A stretch of DNA of 64,000 bases, taken from assembly GCA_001072465.1 (NCBI GenBank), contig JVKM01000030.1, forward strand, positions 1 through 64,000, read 5' to 3'. The notes under the pieces were generated by a model. The model made no database searches. It worked only from the letters and a program-made list of their open reading frames with translations, and was not told the DNA's origin. The stretch comes from Xylanimonas cellulosilytica (GTDB taxonomy: Bacteria; Actinomycetota; Actinomycetes; Actinomycetales; Actinomycetaceae). The translations under genes were made by a program, and so were the position numbers. Every line of letters starts with the position of its first letter. Position 1 is the stretch's first letter. Below are positions 33,258 through 41,543 of this stretch, piece after piece.

Positions 33258-33591
33258 CGCGAGGTCCTTTCAGTCATGAGTGCTGCGGCTGGGGACAGGT
33301 GCGGCGTGGGCGCGTCGCGTGGAGTCTGCGTGTGCGACGGTGCAGTGACGTGCGAGCGAGGGCTCCACAGCTGTCAAGTGAACCATGTTGTCATCAATGC
33401 GCGCAATATTACGGAAAAGTGTGTCAGTAAGTGATTTCATGACAAGTGTTTGTGTGCGGGTGTGTGGGCTGTGTGTTGCGGCTGATGTGAGGGGGTTTGT
33501 CGAGACTATTTGTTAAGGGTCTTGCATAAGTGGGGTGATTGAGCGCATAATGGTTGCGTCAAGGAAGACCTCCCGCCCAAAAGGAGAACCC
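33258..33591. promoter_or_regulatory. Divergent control region with operator 1 of the DUF4832 locus
   Basis: For the plus-strand operon, TTGCAT (33522-33527) and CATAAT (33546-33551) are spaced 18 bases. ATTTGTTAA (33508-33516), GGGTC and TTGCATAAGT (33522-33531) match the stronger palindrome at 41468-41494, sharing TTTGT-AA-GGTC-TTG. For the minus-strand DUF4832 gene, TAATAT (complement of 33406-33411) is a possible -10, and a half-site-like GACAAGTGTTTG lies at 33442-33453. No gene is supported in the gap. Confidence 0.5.
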
Positions 33592-34767
33592 ATGAACGCG
33601 CCATTACGCGTCGGTGTTGTCGGACTTGGGGCCCGATCATCAATCGCTCACCACCTCGCGTCGGTCACCCACCCCGCAGTCCTCGTCGGAGGATGCGACC
33701 CTAACCCCGCCATGCGGGAGCGCGCGACGCGCACACTCGGGGAGGGGCAGTGGGTGGCCACGCTCGAAGAGCTCCTCGGTCTGTCGATCGACGCCGCCAT
33801 CGTCACCAGCCCCGACGACACCCACGAGGACGTCACCTGCTCGCTGCTCGAGGCAGGGGTCGCGGTCTTCCTCGAAAAGCCGATCGCCATCACGATCGAA
33901 GGAGCCGACCGAGTCCTGGAGACCGCGTACCGGACACGCACGCCCCTGTACGTCGGCCACAACATGCGCCACATGGACGTGGTGCGCACGCTGCGCCGCG
34001 TCATCCAGGAGGGGCGCATCGGCGAGGTGAAAGCGATCTGGTGCCGCCACTTCGTCGGCAACGGAGGCGACTACTACTTCAAAGACTGGCACGCGGATCG
34101 CAGCCGCACGACGGGCCTCCTCCTGCAAAAGGCAGCGCACGACATCGACGTCATGAACTGGCTGTCCGACTCGGTGCCCACCCGCGTCGTCGCAATGGGA
34201 GACCTGATGGTCTACGGGGCGCTCGCGGACCGCAGCGGCCAGAGCGACGGAGCGGTCATGGAGGACTGGTTCTCCTTCGACAACTGGCCGCCCGAGACGC
34301 AGACCGGATTGAACCCTGTTATCGACGTCGAAGACCTCTCCATGCTGCTCGCGCGCCAGGAAAACGGCGTCATGATCTCCTACGAACAGTGCCACTTCAC
34401 CCCGGATTACTGGCGTAACTACACCGTCATCGGCACGCGCGGCCGAGCCGAAAACTTCGGCGACGGCGAAGGCGGGAGCGTTCGCGTGTGGGCGCACCGC
34501 AGCGGCTACGAGCCCGTTCCCGACCTCGAGATCCCCCTGCGCGGGGACGCGGGTGGCCACGGCGACGCTGACGTCAACACCATGGACGAGTTCATCCGTT
34601 TCGTCGTCGATGGGGACGTCACCGATACGACCCCCCTCGGCGCGCGCGAGGCAGTCGCCGCCGGAGTGGCCGCCACGGCCTCGCTCAGGGGCGGAAACGT
34701 CCCCGTGGACGTGCCTCGAGTCCGCCTCGAGATCGCCGAGTATTTCAACCGAAACCAGCTGCGATAG
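33592..34767 (+). CDS. Gfo/Idh/MocA-family NAD(P)-dependent oxidoreductase
   Basis: The 391-residue protein has an N-terminal Rossmann domain (VGVVGLGARSS, then the family EKP motif in FLEKPIAIT near residue 95) and the C-terminal alpha/beta domain with KAAHDIDVMNWL. Members oxidise or epimerise sugars and sugar phosphates, and some (GH109) are NAD-dependent alpha-N-acetylgalactosaminidases. Which applies here cannot be read from sequence. AAGGAG lies before ATG 33592; an upstream in-frame start at 33535 overlaps the promoter. It heads the operon encoding an isomerase, two kinases and an aldolase. Confidence 0.85.
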   Translation: MNAPLRVGVVGLGARSSIAHHLASVTHPAVLVGGCDPNPAMRERATRTLGEGQWVATLEELLGLSIDAAIVTSPDDTHEDVTCSLLEAGVAVFLEKPIAITIEGADRVLETAYRTRTPLYVGHNMRHMDVVRTLRRVIQEGRIGEVKAIWCRHFVGNGGDYYFKDWHADRSRTTGLLLQKAAHDIDVMNWLSDSVPTRVVAMGDLMVYGALADRSGQSDGAVMEDWFSFDNWPPETQTGLNPVIDVEDLSMLLARQENGVMISYEQCHFTPDYWRNYTVIGTRGRAENFGDGEGGSVRVWAHRSGYEPVPDLEIPLRGDAGGHGDADVNTMDEFIRFVVDGDVTDTTPLGAREAVAAGVAATASLRGGNVPVDVPRVRLEIAEYFNRNQLR

Positions 34768-34809
34768 CGCCCCCAATCCTCAGTCATTCCACACACCAGG
34801 AGAACAACA

Positions 34810-35682
34810 ATGTCGTGTACTCACGATGAAATCGTCAGCCAGCCCGACCTGTGGCGCCGCGTCGCCGAGCTTTCCACGGACCCGCTGCCCGCCGACGGCG
34901 AGCACATCGCCGTCGTTGGATGCGGCACCTCGTGGTTCATCGCGCAGGCCTACACCGTGTACCGCGAGAGGTTGGGCAAGGGTGCGGGAGACGCCTACAC
35001 CGCCACCGAGTTCCCGTGGGGACGCACGTTCGATCGGGTCATCTGCCTGTCGCGCTCCGGCACGACGACGGAGATCATCCAGGTCATGAAGCGCCTGCAC
35101 GAGGAGGGCCGTCCCGCGCTCCTCATCACCGCGGTGGCGGGCGGCCCCGCCGCCGAGTACGCCAGCGAGGAGGTCGTCCTCGACTTCGCCGACGAGACCT
35201 CCGTGGTCCAGACCCGATTCGCGACGAGCGCCCTGCAGTACTTCCTCGGCTCCCTCGGACACGACGTCGAGGCCTCGGCCGCCGACGCTGAGCGCGCGCT
35301 GGCGATGGAGATTCCCTCGCGCTGGGTCGAAGCGGACCAGATTTCCTTCCTCGGCACGGGATGGACGATCGGACTGGCCGCGGAAGCCGGACTCAAGCTG
35401 CGCGAGGCCTCGCAGTCGTGGACCGAGGTCTACCCCGCGATGGAATACCGCCACGGCCCCATCTCGATCGCCCAGCCCGGACGCCTCACCTGGGTCTTCG
35501 GCCCGGTTCCGGACGGCCTCGCCGAGCAGGTCCACGAGACGGGCGCGGAGCTTGTCACCTTCGACGGGTGCCCGATCGCTCACCTGGTCCTCGCCCAGCG
35601 CCTGGCCGTCGAACGAGCACTCGCGCGCGGCCTCAACCCCGATACGCCCCGCAACCTCACCCGATCCGTCATCCTGCCGTGA
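34810..35682 (+). CDS. SIS-domain sugar-phosphate isomerase/deaminase, AgaS/GlmS-like
   Basis: The 290-residue cytosolic protein carries two SIS domains: VVGCGTSWFIAQAY and SRSGTTTEI in the first, FLGTGWTIGLAAEAGLKLREASQ and YRHGPIS in the second. GlmS C-terminal halves, FrlB and AgaS share this double layout. The E(A/S)xxxxEVYPAMEYRHGP stretch is the sugar-phosphate site. With a tagatose-6-P-type kinase and a class II aldolase downstream, galactosamine-6-phosphate deamination/isomerisation to tagatose-6-phosphate is the best guess. AGGAG precedes the ATG. It overlaps the next gene by four bases (GTGA). Confidence 0.82.
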   Translation: MSCTHDEIVSQPDLWRRVAELSTDPLPADGEHIAVVGCGTSWFIAQAYTVYRERLGKGAGDAYTATEFPWGRTFDRVICLSRSGTTTEIIQVMKRLHEEGRPALLITAVAGGPAAEYASEEVVLDFADETSVVQTRFATSALQYFLGSLGHDVEASAADAERALAMEIPSRWVEADQISFLGTGWTIGLAAEAGLKLREASQSWTEVYPAMEYRHGPISIAQPGRLTWVFGPVPDGLAEQVHETGAELVTFDGCPIAHLVLAQRLAVERALARGLNPDTPRNLTRSVILP

Positions 35683-36572
35683 ACACGCTGGGAGTCGGAG
35701 TCGACGTCGGCGGAACCACCATCAAGGCGGTTCTCGCCGGCGATGACGGGGTTGTGCGCGAGCGCGTCGATCCGGCACCGACCCCGCACACCGGGGCCGA
35801 GGACGTCGCCCGGGTGGTCGCGTCCATGGCGAAGCCCCTCCTGGCACTCGCCGGCCCGGGGGCCGCCCTGGGAGTGTGCGTGCCGGGGATCGTTGACGAG
35901 GAACGAGGCATGGGCGTCTTCTCCGCCAACCTCGGCTGGCGTCGCGCGCCCCTGCGTGACCTTATCGCCCACCTGTGCGGGTGCCCCGTCGCCTTGGGGC
36001 ACGACGTGCGCTCGGGGGCCCTCGCCGAGGCCCGCTGGGGCGTGGGCGTCCCCGACTGCCTCTACGTGGCCGTAGGGACGGGAATCGCCTCGGGCCTGGT
36101 CCTCGGCGGCCACCTGTCCCCGTCGCGCCCGTGGACGGGTGAGATCGGACAGGTTGGCGTCGCGCACCCCGCCACCGGAGTGATCGTTCCCCTCGAGTCG
36201 GTGTCCTCGGCCTCGGCAATCGCCAGGAGGGCCGCGGACGCCGGGATCGTCCCCGAGGGGGCGGGAGCGCGCGACGTGGAGGACGCGGCCGTCATGGGTA
36301 GCCAGGAGGCGGTGCGGATCCTCGACGAGGCGATGGGCGCCCTCGGGCACGTCCTCTCCGTCGTCGCCCACCAGGTCGGCTCCATCCCCATCGTCCTGGG
36401 CGGCGGGCTCTCGCGCGGCGGAGAACTCATCTACGGGCCGCTGCGCCGGGCGCTCACGCTCGGCTCGATCGTCGCGCCCCCGCCCGCGCTGCTGCGCGCC
36501 CGCCTCGGGGCCGACTCGCAGGCCCTCGGCGCGGTCGCGCTCTCCCTCGAACTCGAGGAGGTGTACGCATGA
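35679..36572 (+). CDS. ROK-family sugar kinase
   Basis: The 297-residue protein begins with the ATP-binding DVGGTTIKA motif and shows GHDVRSGALAEARWG with the catalytic aspartate and IVLGGGLSRGG near the end. There is no DNA-binding domain, so it is a kinase and not a repressor. The usual ROK zinc motif CxCGxxGC is absent; the equivalent region reads GEIGQVGVAHPATG. It would phosphorylate a hexose, N-acetylhexosamine or similar sugar released by the locus enzymes. GTG 35679 overlaps the stop of the SIS gene, and the 3' end overlaps the next kinase by ATGA. Confidence 0.85.
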   Translation: MNTLGVGVDVGGTTIKAVLAGDDGVVRERVDPAPTPHTGAEDVARVVASMAKPLLALAGPGAALGVCVPGIVDEERGMGVFSANLGWRRAPLRDLIAHLCGCPVALGHDVRSGALAEARWGVGVPDCLYVAVGTGIASGLVLGGHLSPSRPWTGEIGQVGVAHPATGVIVPLESVSSASAIARRAADAGIVPEGAGARDVEDAAVMGSQEAVRILDEAMGALGHVLSVVAHQVGSIPIVLGGGLSRGGELIYGPLRRALTLGSIVAPPPALLRARLGADSQALGAVALSLELEEVYA

Positions 36573-37510
36573 TCTACACCGTGACCCCCAACCCCGCGCT
36601 GGACATCACGTGGGGCGTGCCCGGATGGGAACGCGGATCCACGACGCGCGTCACCGACATCATGGAGAGCCCCGGCGGGAAAGGCCTCAACGTCGCCCGC
36701 GTGGCGGATCAGCTGGGTGCCGATGCGTGCGCCCTGGGTCCCCTCGGCGGTGCGACCGGAGAACGGGTTCGCGAGCTCTTCGCGAGCCTCGCGCCTCGGG
36801 TGCAGACCCGCTGGATAGCCTCCCCGGTCCCCACGCGCAGGTCCGTGGCCCTCGTCGATGAGCAGGTGTCGATCTTCAACGAGGCCGGGCAAGCCCCTCC
36901 GCGTGAGGTGTGGTCCCGCTGCGCCGAGTCCCTCGCCTCCGTGCTCGCGCCCGGCGATGTCTGCGCGATCTGCGGGTCGCTCCCGGGAGACAGTCGCGCC
37001 AGCGATATCACCCCCATTTTCGAGGCCGCGAAAGCCTCGGGTGCCCGCATCATCCTGGACACCTCCGGGACCGCCCTCGTCGATGCCGCCTCGTATGCGG
37101 ATGTCCTCAAGCCCAACGAGCACGAGCTGAGGGTCGCGACCGGGTGCTCAACCATCGACGAAGGAGCGCGCATGCTCCTGGGTCGTGGGGCCACCTGGGT
37201 GTTCGTCTCCCGAGGCGCCGACGGCATGGACCTGTACACGCACGGCGGATCATGGCACGCCTCGAGTGACCCGACCATCACCGGAAACCCGACCGGGGCA
37301 GGCGACGCTGCGGTGGCAGCAATCGCGACGCACCTCGAATGGCGCGTGGTCCTGACCGAAAAGGACGGCCTCATGGCGCTCGCCGACGCGGTCGCCACCT
37401 CGACGGCCGCAGTCGTGCGCCCAACGGCGGGAGAGATCGACATGAGCGTGCGCGCCAGCGTTCTTCAATCCACGGCGCCCGTCCGCCTCTCGCCCTTGCC
37501 CACCCACTAA
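36569..37510 (+). CDS. PfkB-family 1-phosphofructokinase / tagatose-6-phosphate kinase
   Basis: The 313-residue cytosolic protein starts with IYTVTPNPALD, the hallmark of the FruK/LacC branch. It shows the SPGGKGLNVARV signature near residue 38 and the catalytic NPTGAGDA motif. LacC phosphorylates tagatose-6-phosphate to the 1,6-bisphosphate; FruK uses fructose-1-phosphate. The neighbouring SIS protein and class II aldolase favour tagatose-6-phosphate. It is translationally coupled to the ROK kinase through an ATGA overlap. Confidence 0.87.
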   Translation: MIYTVTPNPALDITWGVPGWERGSTTRVTDIMESPGGKGLNVARVADQLGADACALGPLGGATGERVRELFASLAPRVQTRWIASPVPTRRSVALVDEQVSIFNEAGQAPPREVWSRCAESLASVLAPGDVCAICGSLPGDSRASDITPIFEAAKASGARIILDTSGTALVDAASYADVLKPNEHELRVATGCSTIDEGARMLLGRGATWVFVSRGADGMDLYTHGGSWHASSDPTITGNPTGAGDAAVAAIATHLEWRVVLTEKDGLMALADAVATSTAAVVRPTAGEIDMSVRASVLQSTAPVRLSPLPTH

Positions 37511-37546
37511 CCTCCACCATTTTCAGACCAACGAAAGGAGCGAATA

Positions 37547-38395
37547 ATGCTCGCAGATACCGCAGAGCTCGCCCGCGACGCAGCGCAGCGAGGGCAGGGT
37601 CTGGCAGCCTTCAACGTCGTTCTGCTGGACCACGCCGAGGCGTTCATCGACGCGGCACAGGAGGCGCAGCTGCCCCTGGTCCTCCAGCTCTCGCAAAACG
37701 CTGTGGCGTACCACGGAGGCCGACTCGCGCCGATCGGACGGGCGCTCATCGAACTCGCCTCCGAGGCCACCGTCCCCGTCTCCGTTCACCTGGACCACGC
37801 CGAATCGACCGACCTGTGCCGTGCGGCCGTCGACCTGGGCTTCACCTCGATCATGTACGACGGCTCCGTCCTGCCCGATGACGTCAACCGGGCGACGACC
37901 GCGGCGATGGTCGAGATGGCGCACGCCTCGGGGGTAAGCGTCGAGGCCGAGCTCGGGGAAGTCGGAGGAAAGAACGGCGTCCACGACCCCAAGGCCCGCA
38001 CGAAGCCCGAGGATGCCGCCCAGTTCGTCGCCGACACGGGCGTCGACCTCCTGGCTGTCGCCGTCGGCTCTTCCCACGCCATGGCCACGCGAGACGCGGT
38101 CCTGGACACCGAGCTCATCGCCGCCATCAAGCGCGCTGTCCCCGTCCCCCTCGTCCTGCACGGCTCCTCCGGCGTTCCCGACGACGGAATGGTCGCCGCG
38201 ATCAACGCGGGAATGACAAAAATCAACGTCTCCACCCACCTCAACGTCGTGTTCACCAGCCGCATCCGCGACATCTTGCTGCACGATCCAGGCCTGGTCG
38301 ACCCGCGCAAGTACGTCGGCCCCGCAACCGGAATCGTCCGCGACGAGGTGCGCCGCCTCATGGAGCTCTACGCCCCATGGTGCGCAGTCGCCTGA
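37547..38395 (+). CDS. Class II fructose/tagatose-bisphosphate aldolase
   Basis: The 282-residue zinc aldolase cleaves a ketose-1,6-bisphosphate to dihydroxyacetone phosphate and glyceraldehyde-3-phosphate. Catalytic and metal ligands are visible in VHLDHAE (near residue 83), AELGEVGG, GSSHA and LHGSSGVPD. The size, and the close fit to the GatY/KbaY/FbaA family, suit the tagatose-bisphosphate branch given the upstream kinase. A good ribosome site (AAAGGAG) precedes ATG 37547, 36 bases after the kinase. The final gene of the operon ends at a 14-bp terminator. Confidence 0.88.
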   Translation: MLADTAELARDAAQRGQGLAAFNVVLLDHAEAFIDAAQEAQLPLVLQLSQNAVAYHGGRLAPIGRALIELASEATVPVSVHLDHAESTDLCRAAVDLGFTSIMYDGSVLPDDVNRATTAAMVEMAHASGVSVEAELGEVGGKNGVHDPKARTKPEDAAQFVADTGVDLLAVAVGSSHAMATRDAVLDTELIAAIKRAVPVPLVLHGSSGVPDDGMVAAINAGMTKINVSTHLNVVFTSRIRDILLHDPGLVDPRKYVGPATGIVRDEVRRLMELYAPWCAVA

Positions 38396-38408
38396 CGCAA
38401 CGCATCAG

Positions 38409-38440
38409 AAAGGCGGGTGGCCCGGTGGCCACCCGCCTTT
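38409..38440. terminator. Bidirectional terminator between aldolase and ROK repressor
   Basis: AAAGGCGGGTGGCC (38409-38422) and GGCCACCCGCCTTT (38427-38440) form a perfect 14-bp stem with loop CGGT between convergent genes. The A/T ends work for either strand. Confidence 0.92.
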
Positions 38441-38450
38441 CGCGTCGATA

Positions 38451-39611
38451 TCAGCGCTGCTCGTCGAAGAGTGCCTGAGGCCCTCTCAGCGTATCCCCGA
38501 GCGTGAGAGCCTCGATGTGGTTGAGGCCTCGGCGCACGGCTCCGAGGACGACGGCCTGGGACCCCAGGTTGGACGTGCGCACATCCGGGACTCGCAGGAC
38601 CAGCTCCGTGAGGCGCTGCGTGAAAGCATCCATCCACACATCGGCGGAGGCCGAAATGCCGCCGCCCACGATCAAGGCCTCCGGGTCGACCGTGAGGACC
38701 AGAGCGGAGGCGCCGATGGCCAGGTTGCGGCCAAAGGAGCGCGCGATCTTGATAGCCTCGCGGTCCCCCTCGCGCGCCTGATCGCACACCCACTGGGCGG
38801 CCCGGTGCGTCGCGATGTCGGCGGGCAGACGCGAGTGCGTGAGGAACACTGCCGGAGTGGAACTCCACTTCAGCGCCTTCAGGGCGCCGACCTCGCCGGC
38901 AGCCCCTCCCGCGCCCCGGCACACCGTCCCATCGATCATGAAAGACGCGCCGATACGCGCGCCCGCCACGATGTACGCGGCGGATGACAGGTCCTGCGCC
39001 TGGCCGGTCCAGGCCTCGGCCGCAAGGGCGCACTTACAGTCGTTCTCGACGAGGACCGCGCAGCCATAACGGTCGCGCAGCTCCCGGGAAATATCGACCG
39101 CATCCCACCCGGGCAGGGGAGTGCCGTAGGGGGAACGCCCCTCGGCATCGACGGGACCCGTCAGCGCAACGGAGATGACGGTCAGGCGCTCGCGGACGAC
39201 GCCCTGGGCCTCCAAGGCGGAGTCGAGGAGGGCGAGCGCCGCGCCCAAGCGCTGAGGCGCAGGCTCGTCCGGAGACACGTCAGCTCGCGCCGAAGCGAGC
39301 GAGGCGCCGATAAGGTTCGTTGCCATCACGTCAATGTGGTTCGCGCCGATGTCCAGACCGACGACCACCCCGGCCTCGGACTGGAAACGGTAGCGCTTCG
39401 CCGGGCGCCCGGTGATCGAGGGGGCCGGCGGCAGCGATGCCACCCAGCCGAGTTCCTCGCAGTCTGCGATCGTCGCACCGACCGACGTGCGCGACAGCCC
39501 GGTCTCCTGAGCAATCTGGCTCACGGTGGCCTCGTCGACGGTGCGCAGGTAGGCGAGAATTGCGAGCGAATTCAGCTCGCGAATGCGGTCTGGGCCGTGG
39601 GTGGCACTCAC
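38451..39611 (-). CDS. ROK-family transcriptional repressor (DUF4832 locus)
   Basis: The 386-residue protein has an N-terminal winged helix (TVSQIAQETGLSRTSVGATI with a GRPAKRYRF wing) and a ROK domain with GLDIGANHID, the conserved ENDCKCALAAEAW and the late GGGIS motif. The ROK zinc motif CxCGxxGC is missing; the corresponding stretch reads GEVGALKALKWSS. GTG 39611 has AGGAGG four bases upstream. An alternative GTG 39638 would suit a -10 GATAGT five bases away. Its position inside the locus makes it the likely repressor of the two similar palindromes at 33508-33531 and 41468-41494. Confidence 0.85.
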   Translation of the reverse strand: MSATHGPDRIRELNSLAILAYLRTVDEATVSQIAQETGLSRTSVGATIADCEELGWVASLPPAPSITGRPAKRYRFQSEAGVVVGLDIGANHIDVMATNLIGASLASARADVSPDEPAPQRLGAALALLDSALEAQGVVRERLTVISVALTGPVDAEGRSPYGTPLPGWDAVDISRELRDRYGCAVLVENDCKCALAAEAWTGQAQDLSSAAYIVAGARIGASFMIDGTVCRGAGGAAGEVGALKALKWSSTPAVFLTHSRLPADIATHRAAQWVCDQAREGDREAIKIARSFGRNLAIGASALVLTVDPEALIVGGGISASADVWMDAFTQRLTELVLRVPDVRTSNLGSQAVVLGAVRRGLNHIEALTLGDTLRGPQALFDEQR

Positions 39612-39707
39612 GGATCCTCCTAGCCTCGGGGGTATCACCAGGAACTATCCCCCAGGGTAGGCCCTTTTCAGCGTGAGCGGGGCCTACCCCGGGGGCATGT
39701 ATGCAGG

Positions 39708-41390
39708 TCAGCGCCTGTGAGCGCGCCTGTAGAGCAGCGTTCCGGCTCCCGCCATCGCCGCGATGCAGACGAGAGAAGCCAGCGCGTTCGTGCCGGTGCG
39801 AGCCAGCGAGGAGGGCTGGGCCGCCTGCGGTGCGCTCGCGGCCACGGGGGCGGCGCTTGGCGTGGGCAACGAGGCCGGATCGCTCGGAGCAGCCGTGTCC
39901 TGCGGCGCGGGGCTAGGGGAGGTGGTCGCATCCATGCGCTGGACGGTCGTCAGTGTCAGTGCGCCGGGCAGCATCGTGTTCATGCCGCTGTTGGCGAAGA
40001 GGACGGGAGCTCCGTTCGGCAGCGGGTTGACGACGCGGATCGTTGCGGTCAGATCATCGGCGACCGCGCGAGCACCGCCGCGGGCTGCAGGGACGGTGAC
40101 GTGCGCCGTGACCGTGCCGGTGGTCCCGGGAGTGATCGAGGGCAGCGGGGATTCGACGATCTGGCTCGCGACCGTGGAGCCGACGCCGTCAACCAGGGAT
40201 ACCTCGATCGGCCAGGACGCGTAGAAGGGCGCAACGCCGGTGTTCGCGATCTCGACGGAGACGGTGGCGTCGTTGCCGGTGATGGACGCCGCGGCCTTCG
40301 TCGCCTGGAGGGTGTAGCCCATCGCGGCATTCGCTTCCTCGGCGCGCTTCATGTCATCGCCCTGGTATCCAACCGTGAATGCCTTCTCGTTAATGAGCCA
40401 GGTGGCGTGCGTGGCCTTGATCGAGCCCATCATGTCGAAGTTGCGGCCCTGGGCGCGCTCGGCCTCGGCTCCCGCGCAGTTGAGGGGCTGGGAGAAGATG
40501 CACGTCTGCAGCGGCGGGTAGACCTCGCCGCCGATGGGGGCACTCTGCCAGGCATCCGTTTCGTTCTGGTTCTTCATGTGGGACATGAAGTGCCAGTCGA
40601 CGTTATCCAGCGTGGAATACGCGAAGGAGTCGTCGTGGTAGCCCATGTGGTGTTCCTTCGTCGCCGACGTGGGGAGTCGGTACTGCACGAAGGTCTTGTC
40701 GAAGGCCTTGTCCCACGCCGCAACGAGTTTGGCCCGGAACTCGTCCGAGGGCATCCAGTTCTCGCCCTTGGGGTTATCGGCGCTCTTCTCGCCGTTCATC
40801 GGCCAGGTGTGGTCCTCTCCCCAGAAGCCGATGAGGCCCGCGGTGATGTAACCGATGCGGGGGTCGCCGTCGTACTTCTTGCCGAGGGCGTCCACGAAGT
40901 GCAGGAGCATCTCCTGGACCGCCGGGTCGTTGTAGTCGGGGGAGAAGGAGACGTTGTTGTTGTCGAAGACCGTGTAGGAGCGCGACGTGTCGATGCCCGC
41001 GTCGATGAGGTACTGGGGGACGCCGGTTTTACGCGTGGGGTAATCGAGGTAGAAACGGATCGCCGACTGGTCGCCGCGCGACGCGATGGCGTCGAGGAGC
41101 GCATCTACCTTCGTGAAGTCGTAGGTGTCGCGCCCGGTCACGACCGCGTTGACGGGGAAGTATGCCCACTCCATCGTGTAGGGGAGTGCCCCCTCGACGG
41201 CCTTGGGGGCGGAGCCGTCCTCCGGTGCGAAGGGGAAGAAGCCCTTGAGGGGGTTCATGATCGGAGCGTCGGCCGCTTCGAGCGCCGTCCACTGGACGGT
41301 GTCATTCTCCGTCGCCGAGGCCGGCAGTGCTGCGCATGTCAGGCCTGCGGTGGCCGCCAGAGCCACGGCAATTCGGGGAAAACGTCTCAT
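39708..41390 (-). CDS. Cell-wall-anchored DUF4832-type barrel protein
   Basis: This 560-residue protein is a paralogue of the product at 31797-33257, alike over the whole length of that protein (IMNPLKGFFPFAPEDGSAP, AGLIGFWGEDHTWP, PIGGEVYP, HATWLINEKAF). It has a Sec signal (cleavage near PASATEN). After the shared beta domain it adds a Pro/Ala/Ser-rich spacer (about 485-525), the sortase motif LARTG, a membrane helix and the tail YRRAHRR. LAxTG variants are used by class E sortases of GC-rich actinobacteria, so it is probably displayed on the wall. AAAGGAG precedes ATG 41390. Substrate unknown; the locus points to a galacto- or galactosamino-glycan. Confidence 0.85.
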   Translation of the reverse strand: MRRFPRIAVALAATAGLTCAALPASATENDTVQWTALEAADAPIMNPLKGFFPFAPEDGSAPKAVEGALPYTMEWAYFPVNAVVTGRDTYDFTKVDALLDAIASRGDQSAIRFYLDYPTRKTGVPQYLIDAGIDTSRSYTVFDNNNVSFSPDYNDPAVQEMLLHFVDALGKKYDGDPRIGYITAGLIGFWGEDHTWPMNGEKSADNPKGENWMPSDEFRAKLVAAWDKAFDKTFVQYRLPTSATKEHHMGYHDDSFAYSTLDNVDWHFMSHMKNQNETDAWQSAPIGGEVYPPLQTCIFSQPLNCAGAEAERAQGRNFDMMGSIKATHATWLINEKAFTVGYQGDDMKRAEEANAAMGYTLQATKAAASITGNDATVSVEIANTGVAPFYASWPIEVSLVDGVGSTVASQIVESPLPSITPGTTGTVTAHVTVPAARGGARAVADDLTATIRVVNPLPNGAPVLFANSGMNTMLPGALTLTTVQRMDATTSPSPAPQDTAAPSDPASLPTPSAAPVAASAPQAAQPSSLARTGTNALASLVCIAAMAGAGTLLYRRAHRR

Positions 41391-41543
41391 CGTTGAGACT
41401 CCTTTCGGTGCTGGGACGTGCGACACATTAAAGTGTCGCAGTACACACAGTGAAGCACGTGAGCAGCAACTTTGTCAACGGTCTTGACAAAGTTTGTTAG
41501 AGCTGTTTTATAATTACGTGTCGCATCACTGGAGGTGTTCTCG
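41391..41543. promoter_or_regulatory. Divergent promoter with operator 2 and a second palindrome
   Basis: AACTTTGTCAA (41468-41478), CGGTC and TTGACAAAGTT (41484-41494) form a perfect 11-bp inverted repeat. Its right arm contains a consensus -35 TTGACA (41484-41489); TATAAT at 41509-41514 is the -10 with 19-base spacing, and GGAGG (41531-41535) precedes ATG 41544. A second perfect palindrome, TGCGACAC (41419-41426) with GTGTCGCA (41433-41440), lies on the DUF4832 side, and a half-copy GTGTCGCA occurs at 41518-41525. Confidence 0.7.

Noticed and set aside
33592-34767. Assignment of the oxidoreductase as a GH109 alpha-N-acetylgalactosaminidase
   Set aside because: The locus makes it tempting, but only general Gfo/Idh/MocA motifs can be seen and no GH109-specific signature was recognised.
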